Positions 1 to 13,555 of a DNA stretch of 64,000 bases are shown in pieces. Under the pieces are notes generated by a model. That model worked only from the letters and a program-made list of their open reading frames with translations. It did not search any database and had not been told where the DNA came from. The DNA comes from Sebastes aleutianus (lineage: Eukaryota > Chordata > Actinopteri > Perciformes > Sebastidae), in contig CAKAKS010000066.1 of NCBI GenBank assembly GCA_916700875.1, positions 3,637,742 to 3,701,741 of the forward strand, in the 5' to 3' direction. The position numbers were made by a program, and so were the translations under genes. Every line of letters starts with the position of its first letter. Positions within the stretch are counted from its first letter, which is position 1.

Positions 1-896
1 CTAGTTCCTGTGGCCATGGCAGTGTAAACTGCACAGACTCAGTTTGATTAGAATAAGGCCGGTCATGATTTGCTCACTCCAACACACTCCAGTTGGTGCA
101 GATCACACTTGACTGAGAAAGTTTGTCTCAATGTTTAGTTCAGTCTTACGAGCATCATAAAACTGAATGACGCTTTGAGATATTCTCAAATTAAACACGG
201 AGGTGCAGCGTGTCCTCTCAGTCTCCACTTCACTCTGTCAGTCATATACCAAACCTAACAAGCCGTCCAGACCACAGCCTGCTGAGTCAGTCAGGTGACA
301 GATCGCCTTCCATTTCAAAGCTTTTAGGTGAAGTGCAAAGAATGAGAAGGTGACCAGGATGAAATATTCTCTGGGATCGATGCCAAATTCCCCGCAGCTG
401 AGACAACTGTCCGCGGCCCGTAATCCATTTGACTATAGAGGACTTTGGCGAAAAGTGAACAAACAAATCAGAGCAACCACGCGAAAACATTCCCTGGTGT
501 TTACTGTCAAAACTTCTTGACACAAGTGGCATTTTCTCTTGAGCGTCCGAGCTTGTTTACGTCACGTTTACGCTTCAAGAGAGCCTAGTTTAACACCTGT
601 CCGTGACAGCGGAGACAACATGCCACGGTTTTGTTTATAAAGACTGTCTGGATGATCCAGCAACTGTGCAGAGGAGTGACACCATTTGAATTGGTTTGTT
701 TTACCAGACTTGAATCCTGAACTTGAGCCAAACATTTACCTTTTCAGGGAAAAGGACATTTTCACTAAAAAGCCTAAAAAGCAATTCTCTTCATTTAAAC
801 TACTTCAAGTGCCGTGACCCCAAACGATCTTTACCATCAACTTGCTCTGCTTTGGTTCGCTCATGTCGGTGTTAGAGAAAGCCACTAATGCTCTGC

Positions 897-918
897 TGTG
901 TGTGTGTGTGTGTGTGTG
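897..918. repeat. (TG)11 microsatellite
   Basis: Perfect dinucleotide run; the short open frames rich in Cys-Val over it are artefacts. Confidence 0.95.
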
Positions 919-1715
919 CGTTGGGTTTGGCTGCAGTCGTCCTAGTTTTGGCGGCTGTCGATCGACCAGTCAGAGCACACATCCAACGGCACGTCCCTCT
1001 CTGCTTCCAGGGACAGAGACACTAACGCCAGAGGAAAGGACTGAGAATCTATTTTTAAGACCACCGCAGCTCTTCAGCCGCCCCCAGGTGGGCTGGTTGT
1101 CCTGTACGGGTCCTTGAAAGCATCTTGCTGCTTTCAAGGAGCTGTTGAAATATCAGTCATGACATGAGCACACATGAATGATTTAAAAAGAGGACAGTGA
1201 GTTTTTACTTTCAGTCATCCCTAATTCACAGAGAAATTATATTTATAGAAAAAGAGCAAAGAAACCTTGTAAAAAAGTTTTTAAATATTCAATTAGCGCC
1301 TTCTCTGTTGGTAATCATGAGGACATATTTCTGTGGGCGGAGCGTAGGCAGAATAATTCTCTGAATACGTTAGCTTACGCTGGCTAGCATGTTTTGTCTC
1401 TATACACGAATCCGATGAAATACCGGAAGTAACCAAGTCGCCATTACTGCGCAGGCATCATTCTACACGTTAGAATGCAAGCTGTCCTAAGAAATGTACA
1501 ATTTTCTACTTTTACCTTCACTTTCTATGTGACGTTACTTTTGACAACAATGTCTAGGAGTTCGGGAAGAACCTGAGCAGTTCAGAGCGATAGCCTGAAA
1601 CAAGTAACGTCAGCTAAGTTAACACTTGCTCAGTTGCTCTAACTAATGATCACAAAGTAAACATCATTAATTGGTCGCCATTACAAACAGAACACGTACA
1701 AAGTGTCTGCTAACC

Positions 1716-1916
1716 GTGTTAACTGGTGACTCTCAGCCGAATGCATCGTGGTTGCTCGTAGTGACGGCAGCTGTGTCCTCGTAAAAGCCTTCAATTTGAC
1801 TTTAATCCATTTTAAATGGAGACATACCCGTCTGTGTTTATTATCTACGCCGATCATTTACATAAGTTACTACAAGCAACCACGGACGCATTCGTCTGAA
1901 AGTCACCAGTTAACAC
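1716..1916. repeat. Palindromic repeat, about 47-bp arms with 106-bp spacer
   Basis: The arm at 1716-1762 (GTGTTAACTGGTGACT...TGCTCGTAGT) is matched in reverse complement by 1869-1916 (ACTACAAGCAACCACGG...CCAGTTAACAC), with a few mismatches. It is probably the core of a foldback-type non-autonomous DNA transposon; outer borders were not resolved. Confidence 0.75.
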
Positions 1917-2347
1917 TGTAACAGTCACTACGACTTGCCACTGCAGTAATGGTAGGAACACACAAAACGGTTGCCAGAAAGATATAGTGTCAAAACATGG
2001 TCCGCATTTATGTACACATTTTTTCAAAATTCCCAAACCAGCAAGCTAAGATTGCTTCCACATGAGAAACAAGCCTTTTTAAGCATCCTAAACTAGCTTA
2101 GATGAGCGTCCAAAGTTCAGATCCCCACTGCTAGGCTGTTAGTTTGTGTGATAATATGACGAGATATTTCATGCCAGGTCTCAGGATCATGAGTGAATGA
2201 ACATAGAAGTTATTTTCATTTCTATTTAATGTTTTTTCTTTCAACAGAGCTCCTTCTTTGCCATTGAAACTTTCCAGTTCTAATTCCAATCAGCAGATCA
2301 GACTGAAAACCTGACAGAGTATCCTGAAAAACAAGGTAGCCTACCCC

Positions 2348-2350
<3 letters not shown>

Positions 2351-2379
<29 letters not shown>
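2351..2379. repeat. (CA)14 microsatellite
   Basis: Perfect dinucleotide run. Confidence 0.95.
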
Positions 2380-2381
<2 letters not shown>

Positions 2382-2467
2382 AATTCCATTCCCCCACTGT
2401 TTGACAAGAAGCTTCAATATTATCTGGCGGATTCTCGACGAACATCTGCACCGCTATTATGTTACAA

Positions 2468-2502
2468 CCCCCCCCCCCCACCCCCACCCCCACCCCACCC
2501 CA
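2468..2502. repeat. C-rich simple repeat (C5A)n
   Basis: C run followed by CCCCCA units. The complementary strand has runs of four to five G, so it could form a G-quadruplex. Confidence 0.9.
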
Positions 2503-3144
2503 GACAGGCAACAGAATCAGCTCCATCAGAAATGACTGAATAAGGAAATTCTCCCTTCGTGGAAACTAGTGGGACGACCAACGATAGCAAGCAACGTCCT
2601 TGAAGTTTTCATTGTGAAAAGACGCTGAGAAAAGCTGTTTTTAACCGGAAGCTGTCAAGCTCCGCTCCGTTTTCTCTTTCACCATTGAAATACAATGCTT
2701 ATGGAGGAGAAAGGGGAGGGGGGGGGGCGAGCTGCATGTTTCAACATACATACACTTTTGCACACTTTGTATGTTCTCACACCAAAAAAGCCTGTCACTC
2801 GCACATCTTTAAGAAATCACTCGTCCCCCATTTGAATAAACACTTTCTGGGGCCTTGGTCAAATAATTATGGTAACAATATACAGCACCCGGCGATGACA
2901 AGAATAATATCGGCTCCGTTCATCAACAAGGTAATTTGTGAGGTCTTGCCGACTGGAGGTAGAGAGAATATGCTGACACGCGGTAATGGTATATGGCCAA
3001 ATGGTAATGATATTTTGACAGCAGCTATCTGCAATGCTGGGGCTCCCATGAGCTGCCAGACAGTTGTGCAATACTGAGGCAATACAATGAAAAGTCAAGT
3101 TGTCCCTCCAGCAGAAATATAGATAGTTTGACAGAATAACTTAC

Positions 3145-3208
3145 CACCTCGAGGCAGTCCACTATTTTGCTTAGCTTGTCTTCTGGTAGATTAGCCAAGA
3201 GGGAAACA
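3145..3208 (-). CDS. prkg2: prkg2 coding exon 5 (start of cGMP-binding site B)
   Basis: This 64-nt exon has acceptor AG at 3209-3210 and donor GTAAGT at 3144-3139. It encodes SVSLLANLPEDKLSKIVDCLEV and ends in phase 0. The family's next segment, which starts with EYYDKG-like residues, was not found at lower coordinates. The following exon is therefore expected outside the window. Confidence 0.93.
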
Positions 3209-6200
3209 CTGGCAGAAAAGACAAAACACAGGTGATGAGCATTCATTTCTGCATGTACGTTATAATATAAATGACTGTACACATGATGCCAGGGACCTTT
3301 CATGGAGAACTATATATCCTGTGTCACGGAAATCAAGTAATGCACCAGGACAATAACATAACATGATCTAAGGTTTTCTATGATATTACTCATATTGACA
3401 ATGCTTTTATATACTTTAGACCTCTAAAAGAGTGAGTGTTTTCTCAGTCCTACATCTGCTGCCTAGCTCTTTGCAGCTTTTAGCCTCTTTTTAGTCTCTT
3501 TTAACCCCTTGTTTTTGTTCAGAGAGCAGCACTGAACAGCAGACAGATGGACTAAAGGACTTGCTAGTGAAGAAAGTTGAACATCTAGCACCTAAAGATG
3601 AATATATGCTGCTCAGGAGGTGGTGGAGTAAAACAACACCAGACTAAAACAAAGCTAAAGAGTAGAGTGAATATGGACTCATCAGCTGGACACAAACAAA
3701 ACTACAATCCCATGTTGCCATGTGTCTGCTGCTAGATATGCAATGCTGCGTTCCAGACAATTCTGAACTTGAAAATTTCCAACCTCCTATTAGAGAAAGT
3801 TCGGAGTTCCTACTTGTAAACTCAGGGCGAATCCATCAATCCCAATTTCACAAAGCAGCTGTCTGATGTCACACAAAAATGGCAATGCGCACATTGTAAA
3901 TGGTAAACCATCAACTAACAGGCAACGTAAAGTACATGTGCCTGTATTTGATTAAAATAATTCATACTATCATATGGTAAAACCTGTTCTGCATATAAAT
4001 TGCATTACAAATTGCATTGTCAAACTTTGTCGCCAATATTATTAGGTAGCTGGTTATGTTAAACAATCTCTGAAAGTTACCCTTTCTGCAAGAAAATGTG
4101 GAGGCTGTACTGCTGAGAGTTCAATTGTGTGTACACTTGCCAAAGAAACATGAGTTTGTCACGGTCAGCTATTTCACCGTTTTTTGTTAACGTTTGGCGT
4201 TGTGCATCTGGAACGCTTGGAGGTTGGAACTTGGAAATTTCCCTGCTTTGTCTGGAATGCAGACAAAGTATCTAACTGATTGCTAACAAATTAACCATAA
4301 CAATTTGATAACCAATGGTGTATTAAGGATCTGAAGTTATGAGTTTGTTTTTGAATCTTTCTGCTCCCTAGTGGGCCAAAGGATCTAAATATATCTTTAA
4401 ATGTAGGTATAACTGTCTTTTTGCTATATGAGTAAAACTGCTTTATCGATTGACAAAAAAAATTAGATTTGTCCAAAATTAACGAGCCACTTAAGCTGCA
4501 TTCACACTACGAGCGACACAGCAACAGGCTTCAAGTTATTTTCAATGGAAGCCGGTGACATGAAGCTACAAACTGACGCCCGACATTCGTAGCTACAAAT
4601 CAAAGTTGAGCTGATCTCAATTTTTTTTTTCAGCGCTCCGATGACGCGGTGAAACATCAACCAGTCATATATTTTTGTTTCACTCTGTTCCGTTCAATCA
4701 TAAAAAAATCAAAGTCAAAAAATATTTAACAACATATCTACGCCAACGAACGCTTGAGCAACACTTAAACGGTGACTCGGCGACAATACAGCTGGCCACG
4801 CTTGGCCATTTTGATGATTTTGTCACTTGTAGTGTGAACACAGCATTACCGATTCACTCCTTCATTTTGTTATTGTGCCTGACAGCGACCATAAGTTCCA
4901 ATTACTTGAGCTATTTTTTTGTTTTTGGGCAATTTGATCAGGAATTTGACCTTTACTATTTAACTATATCTTATCAGTCAGATAGATTGGTACAGTGATG
5001 AACTGATAAAGTGACTTGTTGACTAACTGAAACCAGTATTTCTAGTATTTGGTTACTTGCTGGTGGTCATTTTGTACCCTAACCATCAAGTAGTTTGATG
5101 TTCAGAAACCACATTTCTACCATATCCTCTACAAAATACTTGTTCCTAATTGGCTGGCAGGAGTCCATCATACATCACGTCATTCTTCGAATCCATCTTG
5201 CCCATTACTTTCCTATATAGGGAACATTTGTTGTATGTTATCGCTCATAAAAACCATAAAAATGAGGTGATGCTAGCTGTTTGGCTACAGTTTGGGGCTA
5301 ACCTTCGGAGGAAGTTGCGGTACTGTTCGTGTCGCGTCTCCGCCGTCCTCCTCATGATGTTCTGAAACACCTCCCGGTCCAAAGCCCACACCCTCACTTC
5401 TTTCACCGCTGTAAAAGCAACATCACATCCATCAGAAAGAGGGGACATGGTCCACGTTCTGACCTCTCAACAAAAAACTAGTTAACCTTCGCCCCTGATT
5501 AGTAAATACTAAAGGAGCCACAGCTGGTTTCAATAGCAGAGGGTCTAGGAAATCTGGTAGACTGATGAGTGACAACCAAGAAAATTACATTTTCTATTCC
5601 CCTTTCTTATCTTTCTTCCTATTTTTCTAGTTTAATTAAAGCCTTCTATCACCACAAAGAAATTACATATTGTTTTATTTTGTCAGATGGATAACAGAGG
5701 CGAGAAAAACACTGTAATCTGTCCTCTATCTTGGTGGTGAGTCACTTCAAATCTACAGAAGACAAGCTTCTGTTGGTACGAGGAGGAAGTAGCTGTGAAA
5801 GTTGGACATGAACCGGTAGCAAAGAACGAGTTGGTCTTTTATCCACTTCATCTGTTATCATGTAAAACCCACTGTTGTCGGACTGTCCCGGTCTTTCCAG
5901 TTCACCCTGAATATTGAGGTCAACTCAGTGTCCCTCCCCCCCCCCCCAAGGGCCACCAGTCAATTACTTGGTTAAATATACAAACCCGGACAAAGAGCAC
6001 TCACATACTACATGGTATGCACTCTGCCAAATGCCAAGGAGGTGAAAGCCAATCAGGATGCAAAGCTGTGGATATCATGTAAAGCCTTTGTCAACACACC
6101 CAATGCAAAAGCTTGTTTGCTCGGGTCTAATGACCTGATCTGATTCTCCTGCTCTCACTATCAGGTGGTTCCTTCGATGAAGGTCAGATGAAGTGTCAGA

Positions 6201-9200
6201 TTACATTCGGAAGTGCGTTGGGAAGGATATAAGAGAATATGATGCTAAAGGGTGCTGGACAGGATGGGAAATAAATTTACATTGCGTAGCTGGTAACATA
6301 AAAAAGGTAGCATCAACCACAGTTAAATCTCTGCACATGGTAGATATTGTTCCTTAACCTTGTGTGAAAAATCTAAATAATACACAACAACCACAAACAT
6401 GCATTTTATTCCTCTCTGTCATAAAATTATTATAATTTCTTTATTTTTCTATTCAGACAACCCAGTCTCACTCCCAACTTGTCAAATACCGCCGCTTGAT
6501 CAGTGCTCCTCAGCGTCTGATACCGATGCACCGAGGCACCCTTTATCGTCTTTATGAGACACACCGGGCTTTCAGCTAACTCCAATTAGGGCTGGGCAAT
6601 ATGGAGAAAATCAAATATCCCAATATTTTTGACCAGATACCTCAATATTGATATTGCGACGATAATGTACGGTTTACTATTGATGCTTTCACAAAATATT
6701 TACAGATTTTTTAATCAATAATCATCAGTAATGTGGATATAATGACTAAGTGGGTAAATAAATAAAAACTCGAAAAAACTTGAATATTCTCTGGGATTAT
6801 AAAGTCATAAATTTGCAAGAAAAAAACTCACAAATTCTCTGAGATAAAACTTACAAATTTTGTCCAGAGTTTAAAAATACACCTATCAGAACCTCTAAAG
6901 CTCACTAATTACTGTGTTGTATCTAGTCTTCTTTACACACAGAAATGTAAAAGCAACTATTTGTTGTTTTAAAGGAAGTTACAACAACAGTTAATCTGTC
7001 CACCCAGCTCTTCTGTGCAGCATCTCTGCTGGTTGCCTCATGGTGACAACAAGACTCCAGGAAGACCCTGTTCCTGGTTTTTGTCTCATGTTGGGGTACT
7101 TGGCCCTTTCTTCTCTAAAGGAGGACGATTACCAGATCCTTCTTTTGTATTAGAATACAGAATGGACAATTTCTGAAATTTTACATTTCCCAGCTCTTTC
7201 TTTCCTGCTACCTGGCACAACTTGGCGACATAATCCTTCACTACACTACACCTCTGAGTCTGAACTGTGGAGAGCCTAACTTCATGGAGCAAAGTTTTGC
7301 AATGTAAGATCACTCTGAAAAACAGCTTAGACTTTTGTTACGTGGTGTTTCATCATGTCCGCCACAAGGTCACAGATTCACTCCCAGCAGCCGTCAGTCA
7401 CACACTGACTGACTGCTCGTCTTCATCCTGATGCTTGACATGTAAAAAGTACAATCTGATCAGGAGAACTTGAGTTAGTCATTACAGCATAAATGTAAAA
7501 AGTCTTTACCTCGCACTGATGCGGTTCGTGTGCAGTTGTACAGAATGGCTAATTCTCCAAACGTGGTCCACACCGTTATCGACGTGAGCAGTTTGCTTTG
7601 TTGAAACACATCCAGCTTCCCATCTGTAAATATGAAACAAGGACAATCAATAGTGTTTTTAAACCCACATTTAGGACACAGGAGAGACTACAGGCACAAC
7701 AACATGATGACATTTAAATTTCATTCGATTCACGTCACAAAATTCTTCTTTCATGATTTCACCTAGATGTTGCAGCAGGTTACAGAGACTCAGGAGAAAT
7801 AAGTACATACAAACCTGCAGGTTTCATTTCCTGCATTTCCTGTGATTTTACAATTTAAGAGCCTCTTTAAAACATTAATCCTGGTAGAGCTGCAACGATT
7901 AATCGATTAGTTGTCAACTATTAAATTAATCACCAACTATTTTGATCAGTTTGAGTAATTTTTTTAAGAAAATAAAGTCAAAATTCTTTGATTTTAGCTT
8001 CTTAAATGTGAATATTTTCTGGTTTCTTTACGTCTCTATGACCGTAAACTGAATTTCTTTGAGTTTTGAACAAAACAAGACATTTTGAGGGCGTCATCTT
8101 GGGCTTTGGGAAACTTTTTTCACCATTTTCTGACATTTTACAGACCAAACAACTAATCAATTAATCAAGAAAAATAATCGACAGATTAATCAACAATGAA
8201 AATAATCATTAGTTGCAGCCCTAAATCTTGGGACCTATCACAAATAATTATAATAATAACTCCTCTTGGGGCCATCCCTGCTAAAATGTTTACTATCGGC
8301 TTAAGAGAAAAACAAGAAAAAATACCTCCACTAAATTACTAAACCCTTGATATAAAACAAGAAAAGACGAGTTAGCTTAACACATAACATATAGTTTTAG
8401 GCTCTTGGTCCGTCAGTGACGCTGAAATGAGATCCTTTGCTGCATGAATTATGACTCAAATTACAGACTTAATTAATGAGATTACAATCACTGGCTTCTG
8501 ACGTCTGTGTGATTAATTCTGGGCTTCATTAGTGATTAATCATTATTCATTTTAATATCACAAAAGCTGTGCTGGGTTCAGTTTCGGTGGTGAAACCTGT
8601 CACTTTCTTTTCAGTGAAACATGGCTGTTAAGATTAAGTTTCATTATTTGTCATTACAGTAATTTTAAAACAAGTAATATGTCATTTATTTAATATGTTT
8701 TGACATATCTGATTTAAAATCTACTGGAGAATCTACATTACTGTAGCGACCCACCGACCTGCTGCCTTTTCCTGTGCAGGGTGAGAAATCTCTGTAACAC
8801 CAGACAGCAGAACAACTATGAGGACAGTTTGTCTGTGAATAGCTAATTTCACCAGCTAGCACACTGGCAGATGACCAAGCATTGTTTAAAGGCCATGTGG
8901 TCATCTACAACACTTAGCTACTTTGAGTGAGTTGAAGTTTTGGACGTACCAGTTACTGTAGATGAAAAGGTCAGCTTCCTATATCAACCACAAAACAACC
9001 AACCCAACATTAAAGGAGCAGTGTGTAGGATTTGGCGGCATCTAACAGTGAGGTTGCAGATTGCAACCAACTGAAGGAGAACTACGGTGGCTGATGTGAA
9101 AACTTAAAAACTAGGGCTGTCAATCAGTTAAAATATTTAATCCTAATTAATCGCATGATTGTCCATAGTTAATCGTGATTAATCGCAAATTAATCGCACA

Positions 9201-12200
9201 TTTTTTACCTGTTCAAAATGTACCTTAAAGGGAGATTTGTCAAGTATTTAATACTCTTATCATCATGGGAGTGGGCAAATATTCTGCTTTATGCAAATCT
9301 ATGTATATATTTATTATTAGAAATCAATTAACAACACAAAACAATGACAGATATTGTCCAGAAACCCTCACAGGTACTGCATTTAGCATAAAACAATATG
9401 CTCCAATTATAACATGGCAAACTGCAGCCCAACAGACAACAACAGCTGTCAGTGTGTCAGTGTGCTGACTTGACTATGACTTGCCCCAAACTGCATGTGA
9501 TTATCATAAAGTGGGCATGTCTGTAAAGGGGGGACTCGTTGGTACCCATAGAACCCATTTACATTCACATATCTTGAGGTCAGAGGTCAAGGGACCGCTT
9601 TGAAAATGTCCATGACAGTTATTCCTCGCCAAAATTTTGTGTAAGTTTGGAGCGCTCTTTAGCCTCCTTCGTGACAAGCTAGTGTGACATGGTTGGTACC
9701 AATGGATTCCTTAGGTTTTCTAGTTTCATATGATGCCAGTATCGTTAAAACTGAGCCACTACAACTAAAAAATTGAATGCGTTAAAGAAATTAGTGACGT
9801 TAAAACAAATTTGCGTTAACGCGTTATTATTGCATTAATTTTGACAACCCTAGTAAATCTATAAAAACAAGTTTCATGTACTTCATACACACTCTGCCTG
9901 AATGAATACATTAGTGTCCAAAATTAACTCTCTTGCTCTCCTGCTAAGAGTTGATAAACCAGAGGAATTTATACACCTGCCAAGAATACTTTTCACCGGC
10001 CAAAATAATTATAATGTGTATTTTTCAAAGAATAACATTAACCTTTCAAACTGGCACAAAGGGTTGTAAAAGTTTAGAAGCCATAAATCTGCGTAGAGCA
10101 GAGGAACCAGTCGCTGTTTCTCTTTGATTTGATTGGCTCGTGGTCAGACAGGATGTACGGTAGCCAGTGAGGGCAAAAGTTTGAGAACAAAATAGTCATA
10201 AATCCATCTGAAAAAAAAGCTGCATGCCGGTGTGGCTGGTCACTCGGTTTGTCCTGCCAGATTCTGATTTCTCTTCTGTTAATTTCAGTCTGCAGTCAGC
10301 ACTATTTCACCTCAATAATTGGCCATTTAAAAGGCAGTCGCATGTAAGATAATACCCAGGTTGGGAAGAATACACACAGAGAAAGAGACAAAAAATAAAT
10401 GCTCAAGTTGATTCACAATTTTCTCTATTTTTCTTTGAGGCCCTGTTTTGAGAATATTTGACGTCAACTGCAGAAATTGTTTTGTTTTTAATTATATAAT
10501 TTTTTTTGTTAATAATTTCCAATACATATCTTTAAAATCAATAAAATTTCCCAAAACTTCTCACTCATGACAGCAAAAAGACAAACTTCTTTTCCAACAC
10601 AGTGCATCAAATCATGAGTTTACACTTGCAATCATTTAGCAATGATACACAAAACTGAATCTATAATTAATAAAGGCTGTTTATGTAATAATGTACTAAA
10701 TATCTGGCTTGTCATTTACATCAGGTCGTAGATTTTCATCCACATCACACCCACTCTGATATTCTCCCTCAGCAGGCAGCTTGGATAAAATGATTTATGT
10801 GACGAGTCCAACCTCGGCGTGACTCCAGTGAATGTGACCCGGACATGAGATGTGGGTTTGTACATTTTCCAACAGCACGCTGAAAGAAATTCATACTTTT
10901 ACTGAGGAAGAGAGTCACTGTAACACCGTTGGACAACTTCCTCCACAGATTTCTTTCACTTCCAACTTGCACACACCTACATCACATCTTCTTCTCCTTC
11001 TCTCTTTGTCCGAGGTCGAAAAGTCAAAAAATTACGTCCTACTGTCTTTTCCTAATCACTTTTCCTTTGACCTCAATGGAAAACGTCATGAGGTCAAGGA
11101 AAGATTTGAAGTAGGATTCATAAGGACTTAGGAAAAGACAGCGGTGGTGTTAAGACAAGCCGACTGCAGCTACACTAGGCTCCGTAATTATGATGCGACG
11201 GCAGCGGATGTTAGTGACGCAGGTCTGCCGTGGTGAAACTACAATGATCTGAAGACGGACTACAAAAAGGCACTGCTTCCCCCCATGTGTTGTTAAATAT
11301 TCACCCGCGGTGTGTGAAAGAGAGATACCACAGGTCTTTCTGCTGCTGGAACACTTTACATCAACATATAATAAAGGATCATCTGACCTAACGTGGACAA
11401 CCGGTGAAAAATATCACTTCATTACCAAGGTTGGAATTTCAAATAAACAAATGAATATATGATAAATATAGAGGTAACCGTTCGAGTTATGGAGAAGGTG
11501 TAGAACCATATACTTCCAACTTCTTTTCGGACATGTAATATTTATTTATGTTGATTATTTGCTAATTGATTGTTTACCGTTCATTTTATTTGTTATTCTT
11601 GTTTTATTTTTTACTGAGGTATTTGTTACATGTTCGAAATAAAGAATTAATTAAAAATAAAGTGAAACAAAATGATTATCACTGTCCAATCATATTAAAC
11701 ATGTTTCCCAATTAGTATATGACTGTATGAAAATAATATGCAAAAGAAGCATATCGTTTGTTATGATGAACGGCCGAATGTTGCGTCACAAGCTAAAAGA
11801 TGGTCCAGTGTATCCTATGCTAAAGGAGATAATAAAGGAAGCATTGAAGCTCCTTTCCTCAGCATTTAGAGGATTCAAACAGCTCTTATCACGGCTGCTA
11901 CTGAGGTCCGGGTCATTTCACGCTATTAGGAACCTTCCTAAGCAGAAAGGACTTTTCGACAGCAGCCTGGGATTGGGCCTATGATTTATCCCTCCACAGA
12001 TTTTTCCACTTCCCACTTGCACCCACCTACATCTCAGCTTCTTCTCCTGCTTTTACTAAACACCAGGTAAGCAACACGTTGTCTCTCTTTACCTCATATA
12101 CTGTTTTATTATGGAGTCAAAAGGTTTATATCTGTGCATGTTTTCACACAGTGCATGAGCCAAAACCACAGAAACACATTTCTCTTCTTTGGAAACAAGA

Positions 12201-13509
12201 TTGAGAATACTGAGAGGAGGCTCTCCGGGGAAATCTGTCTGCACTTGTGTTAAATGTGTTTGCATACCTGGATTTCTTTGTGATTGTGGTGTGAAAAGTA
12301 AAGAGAACTGTGTGAAGTTAAAGGTTTAGTGACTGTAAAACTGTAAAAACTTCTACATGTCTTGTTTTGTCCCTTTAGATCAGAAGACTCCACCCAGACA
12401 GTAGAGGAAGAGCTCATCAGTGAAACCACCTTCTGAGGTAGCTGCTGACTTCCTCATTGAACATGTCACATGCTGCTACTACTGCTTCTCATTGGCTGTT
12501 GTGTGTCATGTGATGTCTGTAATTGGAGGTGTGTCAGCCACAGAAGTGTGAGACAGGAAGAAGTTAATTTCCAGAGCATGAGGAAGATGAAGATGAAGGA
12601 AGAGGAGTGGACGTACCTGCCAGGACAAACAGATGGTTGCCAGGCTCGCCCTGCTTGATGACGTACTCTCCCTGCTGGTAGGTGCGCTCGTACATGCACT
12701 CCACCATGTCTTTGATCTGCTGCAGCTCCAGACGCTTCAGGTACTGGTTCTTGTTCAGGGAGTCCGTCAGCAGCTTCTTCACACTGTCACAGAGGAAGAG
12801 GTAGAAATACATGTGACCTCTGCTGTGACAATAAGAGGACTTTCTGCCGGAGGTGTTAACTGTTGTATGAATATAATGAACAGGGTGCCATTTTTTTGTC
12901 ACATGTCTTTAGGTTTGTTTTGTTTTACTGAGCTTTAAACTGCCAAACAATCTTTATTTCTGTCTCTCCTCACTGACAAAAACATGCTAAAAAACATGAC
13001 AAAAACTAAATGAACAGGGTGCCATGTTGTTTGTCATGTCTTTAGGTTTGTTTTTGTGACTTTAGCAGGTTTTAGTCAGTGAGGAGAGACAGAAGAAAAA
13101 CAACAATTGTTGGGTAGTTTAAAGCTCAGTACAGTGCAGACTGAGGTGGAGGTAATTACAGTCAGTACATTCAATCAAGTACTGTATGTACAGTAGTGTA
13201 AGAGCAGTTTAGAGGTACTTTTCTTTTTACTCAACTACATTTAACTACACATGTAGTGACCTGTTGCAGATTCAGATTTTGTATACAGTATGAAAGAAAG
13301 TACATATTGATGTCTGTCTATGTCTTTCTATCTGTCTTTATTTTTGTATTTCTTTGTCTTTCTTTCTGTCTGTCTTTCTTTTTATGTCTTTCTGTCTTTC
13401 TATTTTGAGTCAACAGAACCTGTTTCCATTCTTCTACTTGTGAGTATTTGTCTGTTTCCTCTCATGATACTAGGCTATTGAAAATGTTTGTGTTTTGGAT
13501 CGCTGGTCG

Positions 13510-13555
<46 letters not shown>

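Larger units (their letters stand above)
1..3144. other. prkg2 intron, left part of window
   Basis: This is the intron after coding exon 5. It holds a TG repeat (897-918), a palindrome at 1716-1916, a CA repeat (2351-2379) and a C-rich simple repeat (2468-2502). No exon matching the next part of kinase II was found on either strand. Confidence 0.6.

Noticed and set aside
1..3100. Search for the next prkg2 exon (rest of cGMP site B)
   Set aside because: No minus-strand segment resembling EYYDKG...EGEEGSTFF with proper splice borders was found, so the exon is taken to be outside the window.
9265..9468. Shared short protein frame with 27403-27645 (ending TTAVSVSVC)
   Set aside because: Similarity is due to two copies of the same non-coding hAT-like element, and the frame is not a transposase.
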